64,000 nt of DNA from Breviolum minutum Mf 1.05b.01 (taxonomy: Eukaryota > Sar > Dinophyceae > Suessiales > Symbiodiniaceae): positions 1 through 64,000 of the forward strand of contig DF239018.1 in NCBI GenBank assembly GCA_000507305.1, in the 5' to 3' direction. The notes beneath the pieces are model-generated. The model made no database searches. It had not been told where the DNA came from and worked only from the letters and a program-made list of their open reading frames with translations. The first letter of the stretch is position 1. Every line of letters starts with the position of its first letter. The position numbers and the translations under genes are program-made. Positions 31,955 to 43,204 of this stretch are shown one piece after another.

Positions 31955-32828
31955 TCCATTCCAAAACCCCGTAGATTTCCAGACCAACGATGCCAACTTT
32001 TATTCTTGAAGGGGAAGGGACTAGGTTGATATTCCATGATATTCCAAGTCTGTTCATGGTGTTTTGTATGATTTCTACACTTATTTACTTGGGGAGATGT
32101 TTCATTTTGATGATTTCATTTCATGTATATGATGCAGTTCAGATAACTTGGTTGAAAATTGCACCTACACTGCGTGAAATATTCCCATAGCCATAACGCC
32201 TACAAGAAACAGCCCAATGGCATCGGCACCAGGAAAAAGATCAGTGTGCTTTAAAGTATCCTTGAGGTACCCTTAAAAGGTATTTTCATCGTTTTTTTTG
32301 AATTAACAAAAGTCTCTAGATCCTGAAACACTGTCTTTTGCCGTGCTGATTTATTAAAAGGTATAGTGTTTGACATGTGAAAATTAATGTCATCCTCAGT
32401 TTTTGTCCGTGGTTCCCCGAAAGGTGCCGTCTATTTTTGTTCCATGTAAACTACCACTCGTCACGACTCGTGTTTTTCGAAACTTCGACAAGACCGAAAT
32501 TGGAACTTCCAGCTTTTGCACCTAACGTTATAGCAGTTATCATGTTTTTTTATTGTGAAACAACTCGCACTTGCTGCTCTGTTTTTGGAGACATTTCTTC
32601 AAAACGACCGAGGTCTGCCATCTATAGTTGGTTGACCAATCCGATCGCAGCCAATGAGTCCTTCTAACCGTTTGCTACCCGAGCAGCTGTGAGCTACATA
32701 AAGCTATACATGTTTCCGTTGAAATACCGTTTGGTTGGGTCAAACATAGGAAAGCTTGTAACCTTGAATCGCTTTATCAACATTGGACTCGACCAAAACA
32801 TGTTACTGGTGGGAATGTTTGGAAGGAC

Positions 32829-33053
32829 GCTTCTTTGTTTGTTTGATTGTTTGTTTGTTTTCTTGCTTGCTTGTTTGTTTTCTTGCTTGCTTGCTTGCCT
32901 GCTTGCCTGCTTGCTTGGTTGTTTGTTTGTTTGTTTGTTTGTTTGATTGTTTGTTTGGTTGTTTGTTTGTTTTCTTGCTTGCTTGTTTGTTTTCTTATTG
33001 CTTGCCTGCTTGCTTGGTTGTTTGTTTGTTTGTTTGTTTGTTTGTTTGTTTTG
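32829..33053 (+). repeat. TTTG/CTTG tetranucleotide microsatellite, duplicated block
   Basis: About 225 bp of TTTG with internal runs of CTTG/CCTG. Two blocks of about 100 bp share the same internal order (TTTG, TTTTCTTGCTTGCTTG, TTTG, TTTTCTT, GCCTGCTTGCTTGG, TTTG), so the array grew by duplicating a compound unit. The Phe/Leu/Cys/Val open frames are spurious. Confidence 0.9.
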
Positions 33054-33849
33054 CTTTGAATTGTTGTGATTTGAATTGGTTGGCTTTGATTTATAGTGAT
33101 TTGAATTGAATTGTTTGCATCCCGAAGATTACCACACCGGATTATGATACATGTTGCTCTACCTTAGCTCTTTTAATTTCGATAGATTTTGCTATGTCAT
33201 TATCATCTTATATCCATAGTCTATGGTTGTGCTTGCGAGGATGCAGGCGTACTTCCTCTTTGCACATATCATTACATGAACCCATCCAAACATTTTTCAC
33301 ACATACGAGTGCTGGAGAAGAAAACAGCATTCTCTTCGTATACGTCTGGGTGAACTTGACCAACCATCATGGCTCATGCGCGGATTAGCGCTTGGGCATT
33401 GGGGTCATCATTAAGAATTTCACGTTGCTGTATTTTTTTGATGAAGCATTAGACTCGTGATTTTATTTGCTGGAGTTTTTGGTTGACATGTTTCTTTTTC
33501 AACTGACATTTTGGCAATTGTTTTTTTCTTGAGATTTGGTGAGCGGTCATGGTTTACCCAAATGAAAACACAGACTGAGTTCTGACTTCATGCTTGTTGC
33601 TTGTTGAAGCTAGAACGAGCAGAACCCCCCGATACCAAAAAACACGGGGAAACCCGGCAAACCGTGGTTGGAAAGGAAGGATGACAGTCAAAGTCACAGT
33701 GCAAAGGGGTGGGGTTTTCAACAATTGAAGATTCATCATATATAATCACTGGAGTCATGGATGTCAAAACATTGTCTCAGAGCCTGCGTGAGATTCGCGT
33801 TGCATTGCGATTGTTTTGAATCTGTCTTCTTTGGGGATGGGGGTTTTAG

Positions 33850-33915
33850 GTAGCCTCCGAATCGGTGGTTCTTCCAAAAGCTGTCACTGGTTTCAGTATG
33901 TACTTCCTCCTGAAA
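33850..33915 (+). CDS. Candidate exon before a family G element
   Basis: Acceptor TGGGGGTTTTAG, then VASESVVLPKAVTGFSMYFL. The frame runs on into the family G element, so the donor is probably before 33,944. Confidence 0.45.
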
Positions 33916-33943
33916 TCCTTCAATACCAAGAAATCTCAGGACC

Positions 33944-34029
33944 CACTGAAGACCCCTAAACCGGAGTATCTAATAGCTCTAGCAACTTAGGGGTCCGTTG
34001 GTAAGGTCCCATTCAATTTTTGATGGATA
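33944..34029. repeat. Family G element, copy 2
   Basis: Nearly identical to 27,611-27,701 apart from a 4-bp gap and a few substitutions. Starts about 30 bp after a candidate exon, as expected of an intronic insertion. Confidence 0.9.
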
Positions 34030-34482
34030 CCACGTAGCACACCAACATCCGACTCCCTTTCCTACAGCAACCTGCAGAGATGGTGGAAAACCATGTGTGA
34101 TTTTTTAGTATTTTAAATGAACACTTGAATTGGCATGAGCCAGACTAGGAGAATACATGGTGAAGACCAATGAGAAAAACCTGTTTTCTTAATATATACA
34201 CACATGACTGATTTGTGTAATGTTTAGACATTTTATGGTAGATGTAGATAATAGGCACCCCAAAACTATGAAGGAAACAAATTTCTACCCTTTTTCAGAG
34301 AAATATTGTGTTCGCAACCTCATTTTTGAGTTTCCATGTTTTGTTGTGTGTATCTCCAAATATCTCGAATGACAGATTGGGAAGGGAATCCCCCATCACC
34401 TGCAGATGTTTCAGCATGTCAGTACTACTGCACCGTTTTTTTTGTGAATCAAATCTCTATTCACTATTTTTGAAACTTCATT

Positions 34483-34680
34483 TTGAACGGCCAAACGCCA
34501 CATCTTTTGTTATCACAACTCGCTTTCGTGAAGGGTTTCACCAGTTTGATGGTGTTTCACGCGTTTGATGGTTCCGCTCAGGACATGTATAGACGCTTTT
34601 TGTCGTTTTTTTTTCGCAATTGGAAATCTCAAAGAGATTTGGTCGAATCGCTTCAAATCGCACATGCAATCTGGTCTTAA
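34483..34680 (+). CDS. Candidate coding stretch
   Basis: The frame reads LLSQLAFVKGFTSLMVFHAF, DGSAQDMYRRFLSFFFRNWK and ends before TAA at 34,678. Good hydrophobic/charged alternation. Borders unresolved. Confidence 0.4.
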   Translation: MNGQTPHLLLSQLAFVKGFTSLMVFHAFDGSAQDMYRRFLSFFFRNWKSQRDLVESLQIAHAIWS

Positions 34681-34700
34681 ATGAAAGGTTTTTGTGATTT

Positions 34701-34969
34701 GTGATACCTGCCGGCTTTTTGTTTGAAAAAGACTGCTGGCGGAAAGGTAAGTCCATTTTCAATATCCACAGGCACAGCTTTTGTTCAAAAAGTTGTTCAT
34801 GTTGGGCCCATCCATGTCTAAGACGGACAGTAGAATTGTTCCTTTTTATTCCGTTGCAGGATGTATGTCTAGGGTGTCATTCCTTAGAAAAAAACGCAAA
34901 CAGTTCACCAAGTTGGGTGATTGGTTGTACTCAAAATTTAGAGTATGCCAAGGGGTTGGTGCGACATAA
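34701..34969 (+). CDS. Two exons separated by a 25-nt candidate intron
   Basis: The frame YLPAFCLKKTAGGK ends at AAG|GTAAGT (34,746). A perfect acceptor CAATATCCACAG ends at 34,771, and the same phase continues AQLLFKKLFMLGPSMSKTDS and on to TAA at 34,967. The intron would be 34,747-34,771, only 25 nt. An unspliced frame is also open, so the intron is not certain. Family unknown. Confidence 0.5.
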
Positions 34970-35205
34970 ATTCCACCACTGAAAAACAATGCCAGGTCAA
35001 CTCATTTAGACCAGGTCACTTCGTCCGACAGAAACGGCACCATGTTTTGAATGTTCTGTGATTCACCGAAAGATGAGATTTGTTTTTATTAACCAAAAGT
35101 TGTTCAAGCTCTGGTATTGGCCCTACAGTGAGCTTAATTGGGCAACTTGCTGTGGAACTAGCCTTTGGTAGATAACTATCTTTGAATACTATTTGATTCG
35201 TTGGT

Positions 35206-35391
35206 GTGGATAATAATAGATACAAGATCAAACAGATGTCCATGGAGTCCATGCAGATGAAAGACCTGTTAAATTCACCGGAAATTCCTGCCGTTCAAAC
35301 GGCCACTGTGGTTGGGTATTTCTGTCTCAACCCATCGCTGATTTTCAACGACAATGGCACCTTGGGTTCTGTCCGTCACAAGCTGCTTTGA
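35206..35391 (+). CDS. Candidate coding stretch
   Basis: The open frame reads MSMESMQMKDLLNSPEIPAV and then FCLNPSLIFNDNGTLGSVRH to TGA at 35,389. Plausible but splice sites are not defined. Confidence 0.4.
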   Translation: MDNNRYKIKQMSMESMQMKDLLNSPEIPAVQTATVVGYFCLNPSLIFNDNGTLGSVRHKLL

Positions 35392-35434
35392 CTGTTTCTT
35401 GGTTCAGATAATTTGTGCATATACAAAGCATGTC

Positions 35435-35563
35435 TAGGTGGTGGTTTCATATTATATTATATATATATATATGTTTTTGTTCACCCCCTTTTTGGGAAAA
35501 GATGAACCCATTTTGACGAGCATATTTTTCAAATGGGTTGGTTGGTTCATTCAACCACCAACG
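35435..35563. repeat. Family E inverted-repeat element with a TA insertion
   Basis: CTAGGTGGTGGTTTCATA at the left, TTCAACCACCAAC at the right. A TA microsatellite (about 20 bp) has grown inside the left half. Confidence 0.85.
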
Positions 35564-35883
35564 ACCCGCTGTCAACCACCATCATTTCATCAATAAGGTT
35601 TCTATTTCGACCTCGCCAAGGCCACCTAATTATCCTAAACCCTAAGGTGATTTAGTAGAGGGGGGGGATCTTCCTACACTCGAAAACTTCTGCCTGAATG
35701 ATAAGAATCCATCATCCTTGATCCATAATTTTCATGAGAAAAAACCAATGAATGTGTGTTTTGGAAAATAGTATTTGAATCGACAAGATCTTGAGATATT
35801 CGCTTTTTCGGGAGGTCTATAAGGCTCTTGGAGACTTATAACGACATGTCAATGTGTTTTGGCTTTGTTCAGGCTGAGAAATG

Positions 35884-35985
35884 TACACCTGAAACCAATA
35901 TAGCACCTGAAAATGGATGATTGGAAGACTACTTGCCTTTTGGAATAGCCGATGTTCAGGGGCTATGTTAGTTTCAGGGAGGGTA
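35884..35985. repeat. Family A inverted-repeat element
   Basis: TACACCTGAAACCAATATAGC at the left, GCTATGTTAGTTTCAGGGAGGGTA at the right, with CTGAAAATGGATGATTGGAAGA inside. Confidence 0.9.
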
Positions 35986-36459
35986 TTTTGTTTTTGTTTT
36001 GGCCTGCCTTTTTATGGGAGATCAATGTCCAAATTTTAGGCTTAGTTGCACCTCTTTGCGGATTAGTTTTAGTAGAACGCTAGTTCTGATGAGCCCAGGA
36101 ATTTGCGTTTGGTTTGATCTTTTTGTGGTGAGGATCTGAGAAGTATGGGTTGCTCAGTACGGATTACTATTTATTGCTGTATGATACAAGTATGATGAAT
36201 TATAAATGATGTATATATGTATATATGCATATTATTTCGATTTTTATGTGTACATACATTTGTTTGAATAGGTTTTTCTTTAAGGATTTTACGGTCCCCT
36301 CTCACATATATGTAGAAGTCAAACGTGGTGATCTATATTTGGTGTTGTATCAAAGGAATGGCCAAGAAGAAGCTCGGGATTGTTACTACTGACATGTTAC
36401 AAAATATGTGTAAACCACCCATTGGCAACCCACCCATTCTCATTTGCTTATCTCCCAAG

Positions 36460-36614
36460 GAACAGTAGAATATGACCATGTCTTCAAACACAAAACAACA
36501 AGCCTCATTGAAAACGGTCAGGATTGGAAGACCAATGCACATGCTGAGAATCACCAGCATTCACAGAAGCAGCAAACAATGGGAATTTTCATGGCCGTTG
36601 CCGTTGTTGTTTGA
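36460..36614 (+). CDS. Candidate terminal exon
   Basis: Acceptor GCTTATCTCCCAAG, then in phase 1 TVEYDHVFKHKTTSLIENGQ, DWKTNAHAENHQHSQKQQTM and a short hydrophobic tail before TGA. Strongly protein-like; a second plus frame is also open but weaker. Family unknown. Confidence 0.5.
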
Positions 36615-36982
36615 GTGGTGTTTGGGACAGAACTTGTCCATGTCCCAGTACACCCCAAAACATTGAACTCGGTTCCGGCGGGAGCACCGGAAGCTTGTCA
36701 AAAAAGGTCAGTACCATTATTTAGAGCTTCCTGGAGCTTATTGAGCCAGCCAAGGGATTACTAGCAAGCATGATCACAGAATCAAGTCTTATTGAGGCCT
36801 TCTTTTTGTTGAGAAGGGTGGCACTGCGGGTGGGTTAAATTCCAATGATGAGCTTTGTATTTGAAAAAATTGCTTCAAAGTAATTGCTGCAGCATATATA
36901 GTAGTAAAGTAATGGATGTGTTCCATCCGTTTCAGACAAAAGGAAGCAACTTCTAAGTGGGATTGTGTGACACCTGTAGTAA

Positions 36983-37219
36983 GTGGGTAGAACTGCAGGA
37001 ATGAATCCACTTGCGAGGGTTCTTCCAACTGGTTTTGGAAGGCCCATTAAATACTATAAAAGCCAAACGTTTGTTATTGTTCATCCCCTAAGCAAAATAA
37101 TTCCAGCTATCTATTGTTCATCAAATCAGTGGCGTTTGCCGCCAAGTCGATCTGCCGTGCCACTTTTTTTTAGGTCACCTGGAAGTTTGGATCAATCAAT
37201 CAATGCGAGGTTACAGTAG
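36983..37219 (+). CDS. Candidate coding stretch
   Basis: An open frame of about 78 codons containing RVLPTGFGRPIKYYKSQTFV and SRSAVPLFFRSPGSLDQSIN. Borders unresolved. Confidence 0.35.
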   Translation: MGRTAGMNPLARVLPTGFGRPIKYYKSQTFVIVHPLSKIIPAIYCSSNQWRLPPSRSAVPLFFRSPGSLDQSINARLQ

Positions 37220-37540
37220 CGACTTTTTGGGTGGTGGAGCACCCTTAGAGATACGCATCTTTGTAGAATGATTCATGGGCTACTTTTTTGGACAGTCAAA
37301 CACCAAGCTTAACAAACAAACACACATTCAGTGAAGGTATCTTGTTTGGTTCCCAAAGAGTCCACATACATATTTGATATATACGTATATGATATATGTT
37401 GTTACATTTTTGTTTTTTTGTATACACATGTTGGGACATGTAGGTAAGAGATGTAAGAGTCAGCCATTTGTCCCGGGAACACATGATCCACCTTTGGCCG
37501 CGATTTTGAGTTGGAAAGTCATTCAGGGATCATCTAAGCA

Positions 37541-37623
37541 CGGTGTTGTTGTTGTTTGTTGTTTGTTGTTTGTTGTTGGTTGCTTGTTGTTGCTTGTTGT
37601 TGGTTGTTGTTGCTCGTTGTTGG

Positions 37624-37681
<58 letters not shown>

Positions 37682-37740
37682 GTGTGTGTGTGTGTGTGTG
37701 TGTGTNGTCGTTGTTTTGTTGTTGTTGTTTTGTCGTTGTT

Positions 37741-37802
<62 letters not shown>

Positions 37803-37896
37803 GGTGTTGGTGTTGGTGTTGGTGTTGGTGTTGGTGTTGTTGTTGTTGTTGTTGCGGTTGTTGGTTGTTGGTTGTTGTTGTTGGTTGTTGTTTTCT
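37541..37896 (+). repeat. Compound GTT / GT / GGTGTT microsatellite
   Basis: GTTGTTTGTT and GTTGTTGGTT units, then (GTT)n to 37,680, (GT)n to 37,705, one N at 37,706, (GTT)n to 37,803, (GGTGTT)n to 37,838, and more GTT. All frames across it are open and low-complexity; none is a gene. The N suggests a collapsed or corrected repeat. Confidence 0.95.
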
Positions 37897-38226
37897 CACC
37901 CATTCAACTTGCACCGAAAAGTGGAAAAGTGGAAAAACCCAAACAAGCAAAGAACGACGAAGCAATCATGAAGATATTGTGCATAAAACATATACAGCTT
38001 GGGTTGTCCGCCTTCCCAAATAGTCACCACCTGGATTTTATTTTTTTCACCGGGAATTCCTATCAACTGTAAACCTTCAGTTGCCCCAGCATTATTGGGA
38101 ATGCCCGTCCTACCTTTTGAGGGGACCTATGTTTCAGACCCACGCATACACATGAGGCCGATGAATGCCAAAGAAACATGGTCAGGATGATTATGCACAC
38201 TTCTGTTCGGCACATATGAAGTGTAT

Positions 38227-38416
38227 GAACTGGTTTTTGTCATGCTTTCTTTGCATTTGTTTGCTGGAATCATCCATTGCTTATCAATTCTTTCGGTACC
38301 CTCAGTGCGAATTCAGTAAAACCAGCCAGCATCTTCCAGCGGACTCATGCTTCGCCTCTGAAAACCGTTGCCATCTCGGCTCGCAGATCGAGCCGCAACA
38401 AGGGACGGTCCGCTGA
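38227..38416 (+). CDS. Candidate secreted Cys-containing small protein or exon
   Basis: From ATG at 38,227: MNWFLSCFLCICLLESSIA looks like a signal peptide, followed by about 43 residues with five Cys (YPQCEFSKTSQHLPADSCFA and on), TGA at 38,414. Overlapping frames on both strands are open, so this is tentative. Confidence 0.35.
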
Positions 38417-38678
38417 TTTCATCAGCACGGCGGTTTTTTTCCGCCATGACAGATTCAGGCTGACTGGTTGAAGGGGCTGGTAACTTTCCCCCATTTTTTT
38501 CCACCAAAATATGCTGCGAACCCCCAAAGAAAACACACAAACATCTGCCTGGAAGATGTTTTTTGGGGATATTTGTGAATGAAAATTGGGAGGTGATGTT
38601 GGGGGGATATTTTCCAGTCACATGTGTGTAAAGCTTGAGAGTCGGGTTTTTTAGTGTCATGAGTCCAGTGGATTGACA

Positions 38679-38884
38679 CGTGTTTGCCCCAACTGTGCAG
38701 TCGGATTCTGCGACTTAAAGGACACGGAGGTCAGTCGTCAGGCATTGCGGGCAGGAGGTGTTTTTTTCCTGAAGCACGAGCTATATTCATTGAATGAGTT
38801 CTGGGGTGTTAGATCCTTGACACCTAGATTTGCCGGGTCACCCGAAGCTTTTCAAAGATTTGTGTTAAAAGGAAAAGAAAATTA
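38679..38884 (+). CDS. Candidate coding stretch
   Basis: The frame reads VCPNCAVGFCDLKDTEVSRQ and later SLTPRFAGSPEAFQRFVLKG, ending TAA. The CPNC pair could be metal-binding. Splice sites not defined. Confidence 0.4.
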
Positions 38885-39383
38885 AAGCAAAACAAAGAAA
38901 CTTAATTACAGCAAAATGAAGATCAAACAAATGAAAGTTTGTTTATTAACAAGTCAACTCATGGCCTGATGACTATGTAAGTATGCATGTACACAATTTT
39001 ACAATTAATATAAAAATCATTTGCAAAGCTAAAACTCCACAACATGTAAATATATTTAATCTTTAATATGCAGATATATAGTATTTGTTTTAATACAATG
39101 TAAACAGATATCGATTATATGTGTGTAATATCCGTGAAGTTACATCATTTGCATTATGTCTATCTTGTTGTAAATCAAAATGTTTATGCATATATGTGTA
39201 TATTATACATCTTGCTGTAAATATATGTTCCAGTTGAAACTCACTAGAGATATTTTGGTCTCCAAGATGTCAGTTTTTAAATTTCAAAGATGTAGCTTTT
39301 AAGTCTATTGCTTCAAAGGGTGCCCCGTCAATCGTTTCAAAAGGCGCCATGTCAATAGAAACAAGATCATGTTTTTAGAAACA

Positions 39384-39488
39384 TATCCTCCCCGAAACTG
39401 GCATAGCGCCTGAAGATCGATGCTTGGAAGACCATTTTCCTTTTGGGATGGCTTTGTGGTAGGTGTTGTGTTCGTTTCAGGGAGGGTA
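39384..39488. repeat. Family A inverted-repeat element
   Basis: TATCCTCCCCGAAACTGGCATAG at the left, TTCGTTTCAGGGAGGGTA at the right, with TTGGAAGACCATTTTCCTTTT inside. Confidence 0.85.
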
Positions 39489-39857
39489 ATTACTGTCAAA
39501 AACAATGTAGGGCGCAGCTGTTGGATGCCCCGGAAAAAAATGTGTCAATTTGATTGCGCTGTATTTTTTTGTTTAGTCATTGAACTTGAGCCAAGAATCT
39601 CAGTTCATCCAGTCGGTGTTTTGAACCTCCATGTTCATGATTGCTCAACATAAAAATGAGTCATGTTCATTCATTGTATAAATAGTTTTGTCTGTTTTTC
39701 GACGATTGATTTTGAATCAGATCATTCTAATCTACAAAATTTAACACTCAAGTTGATTAAAGAACATGAGCCCCACTCAGAATGACACGAACCGATGTGT
39801 TCTTCAACGTTTTGTTGGAGGAAAGATTGCGAACCCAAGTAGAGACCTTATCTACTC

Positions 39858-39974
39858 TAGGTGGTGGTTTCAAATATGTTTATTTATATAATTTTCACCC
39901 CGGATCCCTGGGTAATTAACTGATCCAAGTTGACCCCTTTTTTTTCAAATGGGTTGGTTGACACCACCAACTAG
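39858..39974. repeat. Family E inverted-repeat element
   Basis: CTAGGTGGTGGTTTCAAATATG at the left, GACACCACCAACTAG at the right. Confidence 0.85.
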
Positions 39975-40109
39975 TACATGTATCATATCCTGCATCTTTC
40001 ATGACTAGTTTCCCAAACCAGTCCTGCATGATACGCTGATTTTAAGCGAACGAAAAAACGCCGATTTCGCCGCTGCCAGGTATCTCAAGTATCTGCCGAA
40101 TCCCTCGCT

Positions 40110-40258
40110 CTATTGAAAGTTGAACTTCGAGATTTTCGGTATGAGGTGCCCGGTTGATGGTTGAAAGTTGGAAATTCAGGAAATCTTCCCCCAAATTGAC
40201 CGAAGATGGTTGAAAGTTGAAAGTTGAAATCAGGAAATCTTCCCCAAAGATACCGGTT
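40110..40258. repeat. GTTGAAAGTT / CAGGAAATCTTCCCC tandem repeat
   Basis: GGTTGAAAGTTG and TCAGGAAATCTTCCCC are each repeated about 70 bp apart, giving two imperfect direct copies. Confidence 0.7.
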
Positions 40259-40923
40259 GAATTGGCGGGGGCCCATTTTTCACCATCAGCGTTGAGTTTG
40301 AAAGAAAAACCGTTTATTATCGTTTATTTACCCCTTGGCGGTACCTGAAAAAAAGGAAACCCCGAAACAAAGGAGTGCCTGTTTGATCATTTTTGAGATC
40401 TTGTGAGTGGAGAATTTCCGACAGATTCGATCATATCACTTCTGCCCTGTAGTTGAACATGAAATGTATCAATGAGCATTTGACCAAAGACCAAGGATAT
40501 ATAGATTATATAGTATATATATATATATATGTACATTTATTTGAAGATATATATGTATATATATATATATTTATACATGGATGCCTTCCCCCCACTCTTA
40601 ACAATTTCAAGTAAAGATTTAGTCCGGAATCCCTCAGCCTAAAAAATGTCACATCCTGGTGGTGACTGGCATCCTGGAGGGGCTGAGGGCCCCAAGATAT
40701 ACACCCCTGATGTTTAACAGCTTGCACCTCATAATTGATGGTTGGAAAATGATCCTGGCCGTGTGTTCAGGCAGGTACCCGGGGAAACGCATTTGTTCTC
40801 ATGGAACTTTATGTTTGAAATTATTATAGACCTCACAAATTGCATAAGATTGCCATTTTGTACAAGTTGCCAACAACTCCAATAATTTTCATAACCAATG
40901 CGTCAAGCTTTGCCCATTCACAG

Positions 40924-40986
40924 GTGCATCAACGAATGGAACAGCAGACAGAGATATTGAAGAAGCTATTGGAACCTCGGATTCAG
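40924..40986 (+). CDS. Exon, coiled-coil type
   Basis: Acceptor TTTGCCCATTCACAG, then VHQRMEQQTEILKKLLEPRI and Q. The heptad-like, charged composition is unlike the flanks. The donor side is uncertain. Confidence 0.5.
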
Positions 40987-41644
40987 TGTCATTCATTGAT
41001 TTGCATGTCAGATTTGCAAGATGCCAACTACCAGAAATCCATAAACTTCCACAATATGAACACTATAACTTTTGCTGGGTGTTTTGAAGGCTAGTTGTGG
41101 GCATCATATCTTTTTTTGATAGGTGTATTATTGTTTAATATTGCAATTGACATGTTTCATTGTTTTTTGAAGGGATAGGGCAAGATGTGTTTCAAACAAA
41201 TCACTTCCGATGCAGTGCACCGGTTGGGCATCTCCTTTTGTAACTTTTGGTGAGGCAATACTCTACTTCAGTCTTGCACCATTGAAGAGTACTTCTTAGA
41301 CTACATTGAATACAGCCAACTTCGGTGGTTTCATAGAATCATTTGATCTTTACCCCATAAATATCCCTCAGAATCCTAGTTTGGAAAGTGATTTCGAGAC
41401 ATCCATAGTTTTCCATTGCACAAGTCGATTTTTTTTTGGCACGAGCGCAACATTGACTGCAACGTTTAAACCGGTTTGAAGCCAATAAATTCATAGATTT
41501 GTTGCTGGCGAGCAGCCCATCATTTCATCAAACCAGAGGCTGTCGTTGGCTCCCAAAATTGGCTCCCAAAACGACTTCTTTTCATCGCCGCTGCGAGGAT
41601 TCACAGGGAAAATTCCGGATCGATCGGATGATTGTCCTTGGCGA

Positions 41645-41960
41645 TCTTTAAAGATGACTTCGAATTTAAATTTTGCAGATTTTTAAAGTGGCACTTGGGA
41701 ATTCAATTCAAGGATATCAACAACGAAATCAGAAATTTCCTGGAAACTGGAAACCAGCAACAACAAAAAAAACCTGAGTTTAGACCTGAATTTTCTCACC
41801 GGAAGGAGTGGAAGGAGTGGAACCGTTTCTTGGGGGGGACATTTTGGCACCTTCGTTCGCCTACCCGTTCGCCTCAGGAAAAACCTGTTCAGGGTCCATC
41901 CTTCAGCGCAAGATTGAATACCATGCAAGGGACTTTCCGCAACTTGGAAGAAGTAAAGGT
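41645..41960 (+). CDS. Coding stretch, possibly frameshifted at a G run
   Basis: The first part reads CRFLKWHLGIQFKDINNEIR, NFLETGNQQQQKKPEFRPEF in one frame. After the run of seven G at about 41,831 the better frame is the next one (GDILAPSFAYPFASGK then SILQRKIEYHARDFPQLG), ending K|GTACCC. Either two overlapping exons or a homopolymer indel. A family A element begins at the donor. Confidence 0.5.
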
Positions 41961-42054
41961 ACCCTCCCTAAAACCAACATAGCCCTCGAAAATGGGTCCC
42001 AAAAGGAAACGATCATCTTCCAACCATCCATTCTCAGGTGCTATGTTGGTTTTT
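41960..42054. repeat. Family A inverted-repeat element at an exon border
   Basis: TACCCTCCCTAAAACCAACATAG at the left, CTATGTTGGTTTTTGTA at the right. Its left terminus coincides with the GTACCC donor of the preceding coding stretch. Confidence 0.8.
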
Positions 42055-42526
42055 GTATTGAAAAGAAGGAGGTTTCTATAGAACCTGTGACTTCTGGACA
42101 CACGGAAAAAAATCCAACCAGAGCAGCGGAAATAACTGGTAACTCGTTTTTGTTGCTCTTTGTGAATTTGTGCATAAAACAAACTTGACCACAAAATGCT
42201 GTAAGGGTTGCCTTCCAAAACTCCAGGGTCGCTAACGGCGACGTAGCCTCATGGAGTGTTGTTGTAAATTAAATCTACTGAAATTCAAGAAAAAATATAT
42301 CTTTATCTATGTTTGTTTTATTTGTATACATGCAATATTTTACTTTTACATATAAGTAAAACTACGTATCATGTTCTATCTATCCCTACACTTGTGTGTA
42401 AATCGATTGGTGATTCGTAGTTTGTATACGATGAACATATATATCCTCAAATTTGTTGGATCTCTATGGCAATCCATAGGGAATCTTAAGTTGAAGGTTT
42501 TGAGATTTTGTTGTTTCCATTTTCAG

Positions 42527-42618
42527 CCCGAGAGGACTTGAACATGTTTGAAGATGATCTTGTAGGACTTGACATGAAACTGATAGAAGCAAAGGACCGA
42601 GGCAACCAGTTTTTTCAG
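42527..42618 (+). CDS. Exon, unknown protein
   Basis: Acceptor TTCCATTTTCAG, then in phase 1 REDLNMFEDDLVGLDMKLIE and AKDRGNQFFQ, ending CAG|GTCAAT. Strong composition and canonical sites. Confidence 0.6.
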
Positions 42619-42970
42619 GTCAATACTGCAAGGCAAGCAGTTTTTTTTGGATGTCCTGTTGGAAGTTAGTTTAAAAGGTTAGTAAGTGGGTTATAAGTTA
42701 TAACCCTAATATATCCCATTTATAAGTATGTTACAACCCATTTGCTAACACATATTTACTCAATTCATGGGACATCCTAGTTCCAAACATTTTTTTCATT
42801 TTGGGTACAAGAGCCAGGGTAAAAAAATATGTTTATATAATAGTTGGGATACGAACCCCGATGCGGGAAGTAAAAAGATTGATAGGGATTCCGAATTTCA
42901 AATAGACTGATCCTGGTAGTGGCCCTTCCTGCTAGCTGCTAGAGGAAGCAGCCAAAGTTACATATATATA

Positions 42971-43076
42971 ATACTGTTGATAGAAGCAATCCAGCACCAC
43001 CTAGGAGGTCGCAAAACCTGTAAATAATCACATCTTTATCATATCAACTGGTGCAGGATTCCTTCCATCAACAGTA
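42971..43076. repeat. Family F inverted-repeat element
   Basis: ATACTGTTGATAGAAGCAATCC at the left, GGATTCCTTCCATCAACAGTAT at the right, with the inner words GCACC/GGTGC paired. A clean copy. Confidence 0.9.
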
Positions 43077-43204
43077 TGTCTATTGAAAATGGCTGTGGAA
43101 CTATAGGCAAGTGTCACTGGAAAGTTACAGCGTTTCGGTAATGAAAAATGACTCATGACTCCATGACTCATAACAGGCCTAGAATATCAAAAGAAACACA
43201 TGTC

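Larger units (their letters stand above)
29792..33849. other. Mostly repeats and unassigned sequence
   Basis: Includes a TA-rich tract and one N just upstream (29,136), family A and C elements, and a TTTG/CTTG microsatellite. Coding-like patches without firm borders: 30,695-30,742 plus (MTRQAIRNLGQEWQ then CG|GTAGTG, a possible distal exon of the channel-type gene), 31,990-32,190 plus (hydrophobic), 32,455-32,667 plus, and 33,590-33,720 plus (TPRYQKTRGNPANRGWKGR). Confidence 0.35.

Noticed and set aside
35630-35652. TAAACCCTAAGG resembling plant-type telomere repeat
   Set aside because: Only one to two units, embedded in ordinary sequence; no array.
37374-38072. Open frames up to 232 codons rich in Val, Leu, Cys, Thr or Gln
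   Set aside because: Produced by the compound GTT/GT/GGTGTT microsatellite, which lacks stops in several frames on both strands.
42840-42865. GGGATACGAACCCC on the plus strand resembling a tRNA T-arm on the minus strand
   Set aside because: No acceptor stem, anticodon arm or D-arm can be built around it.
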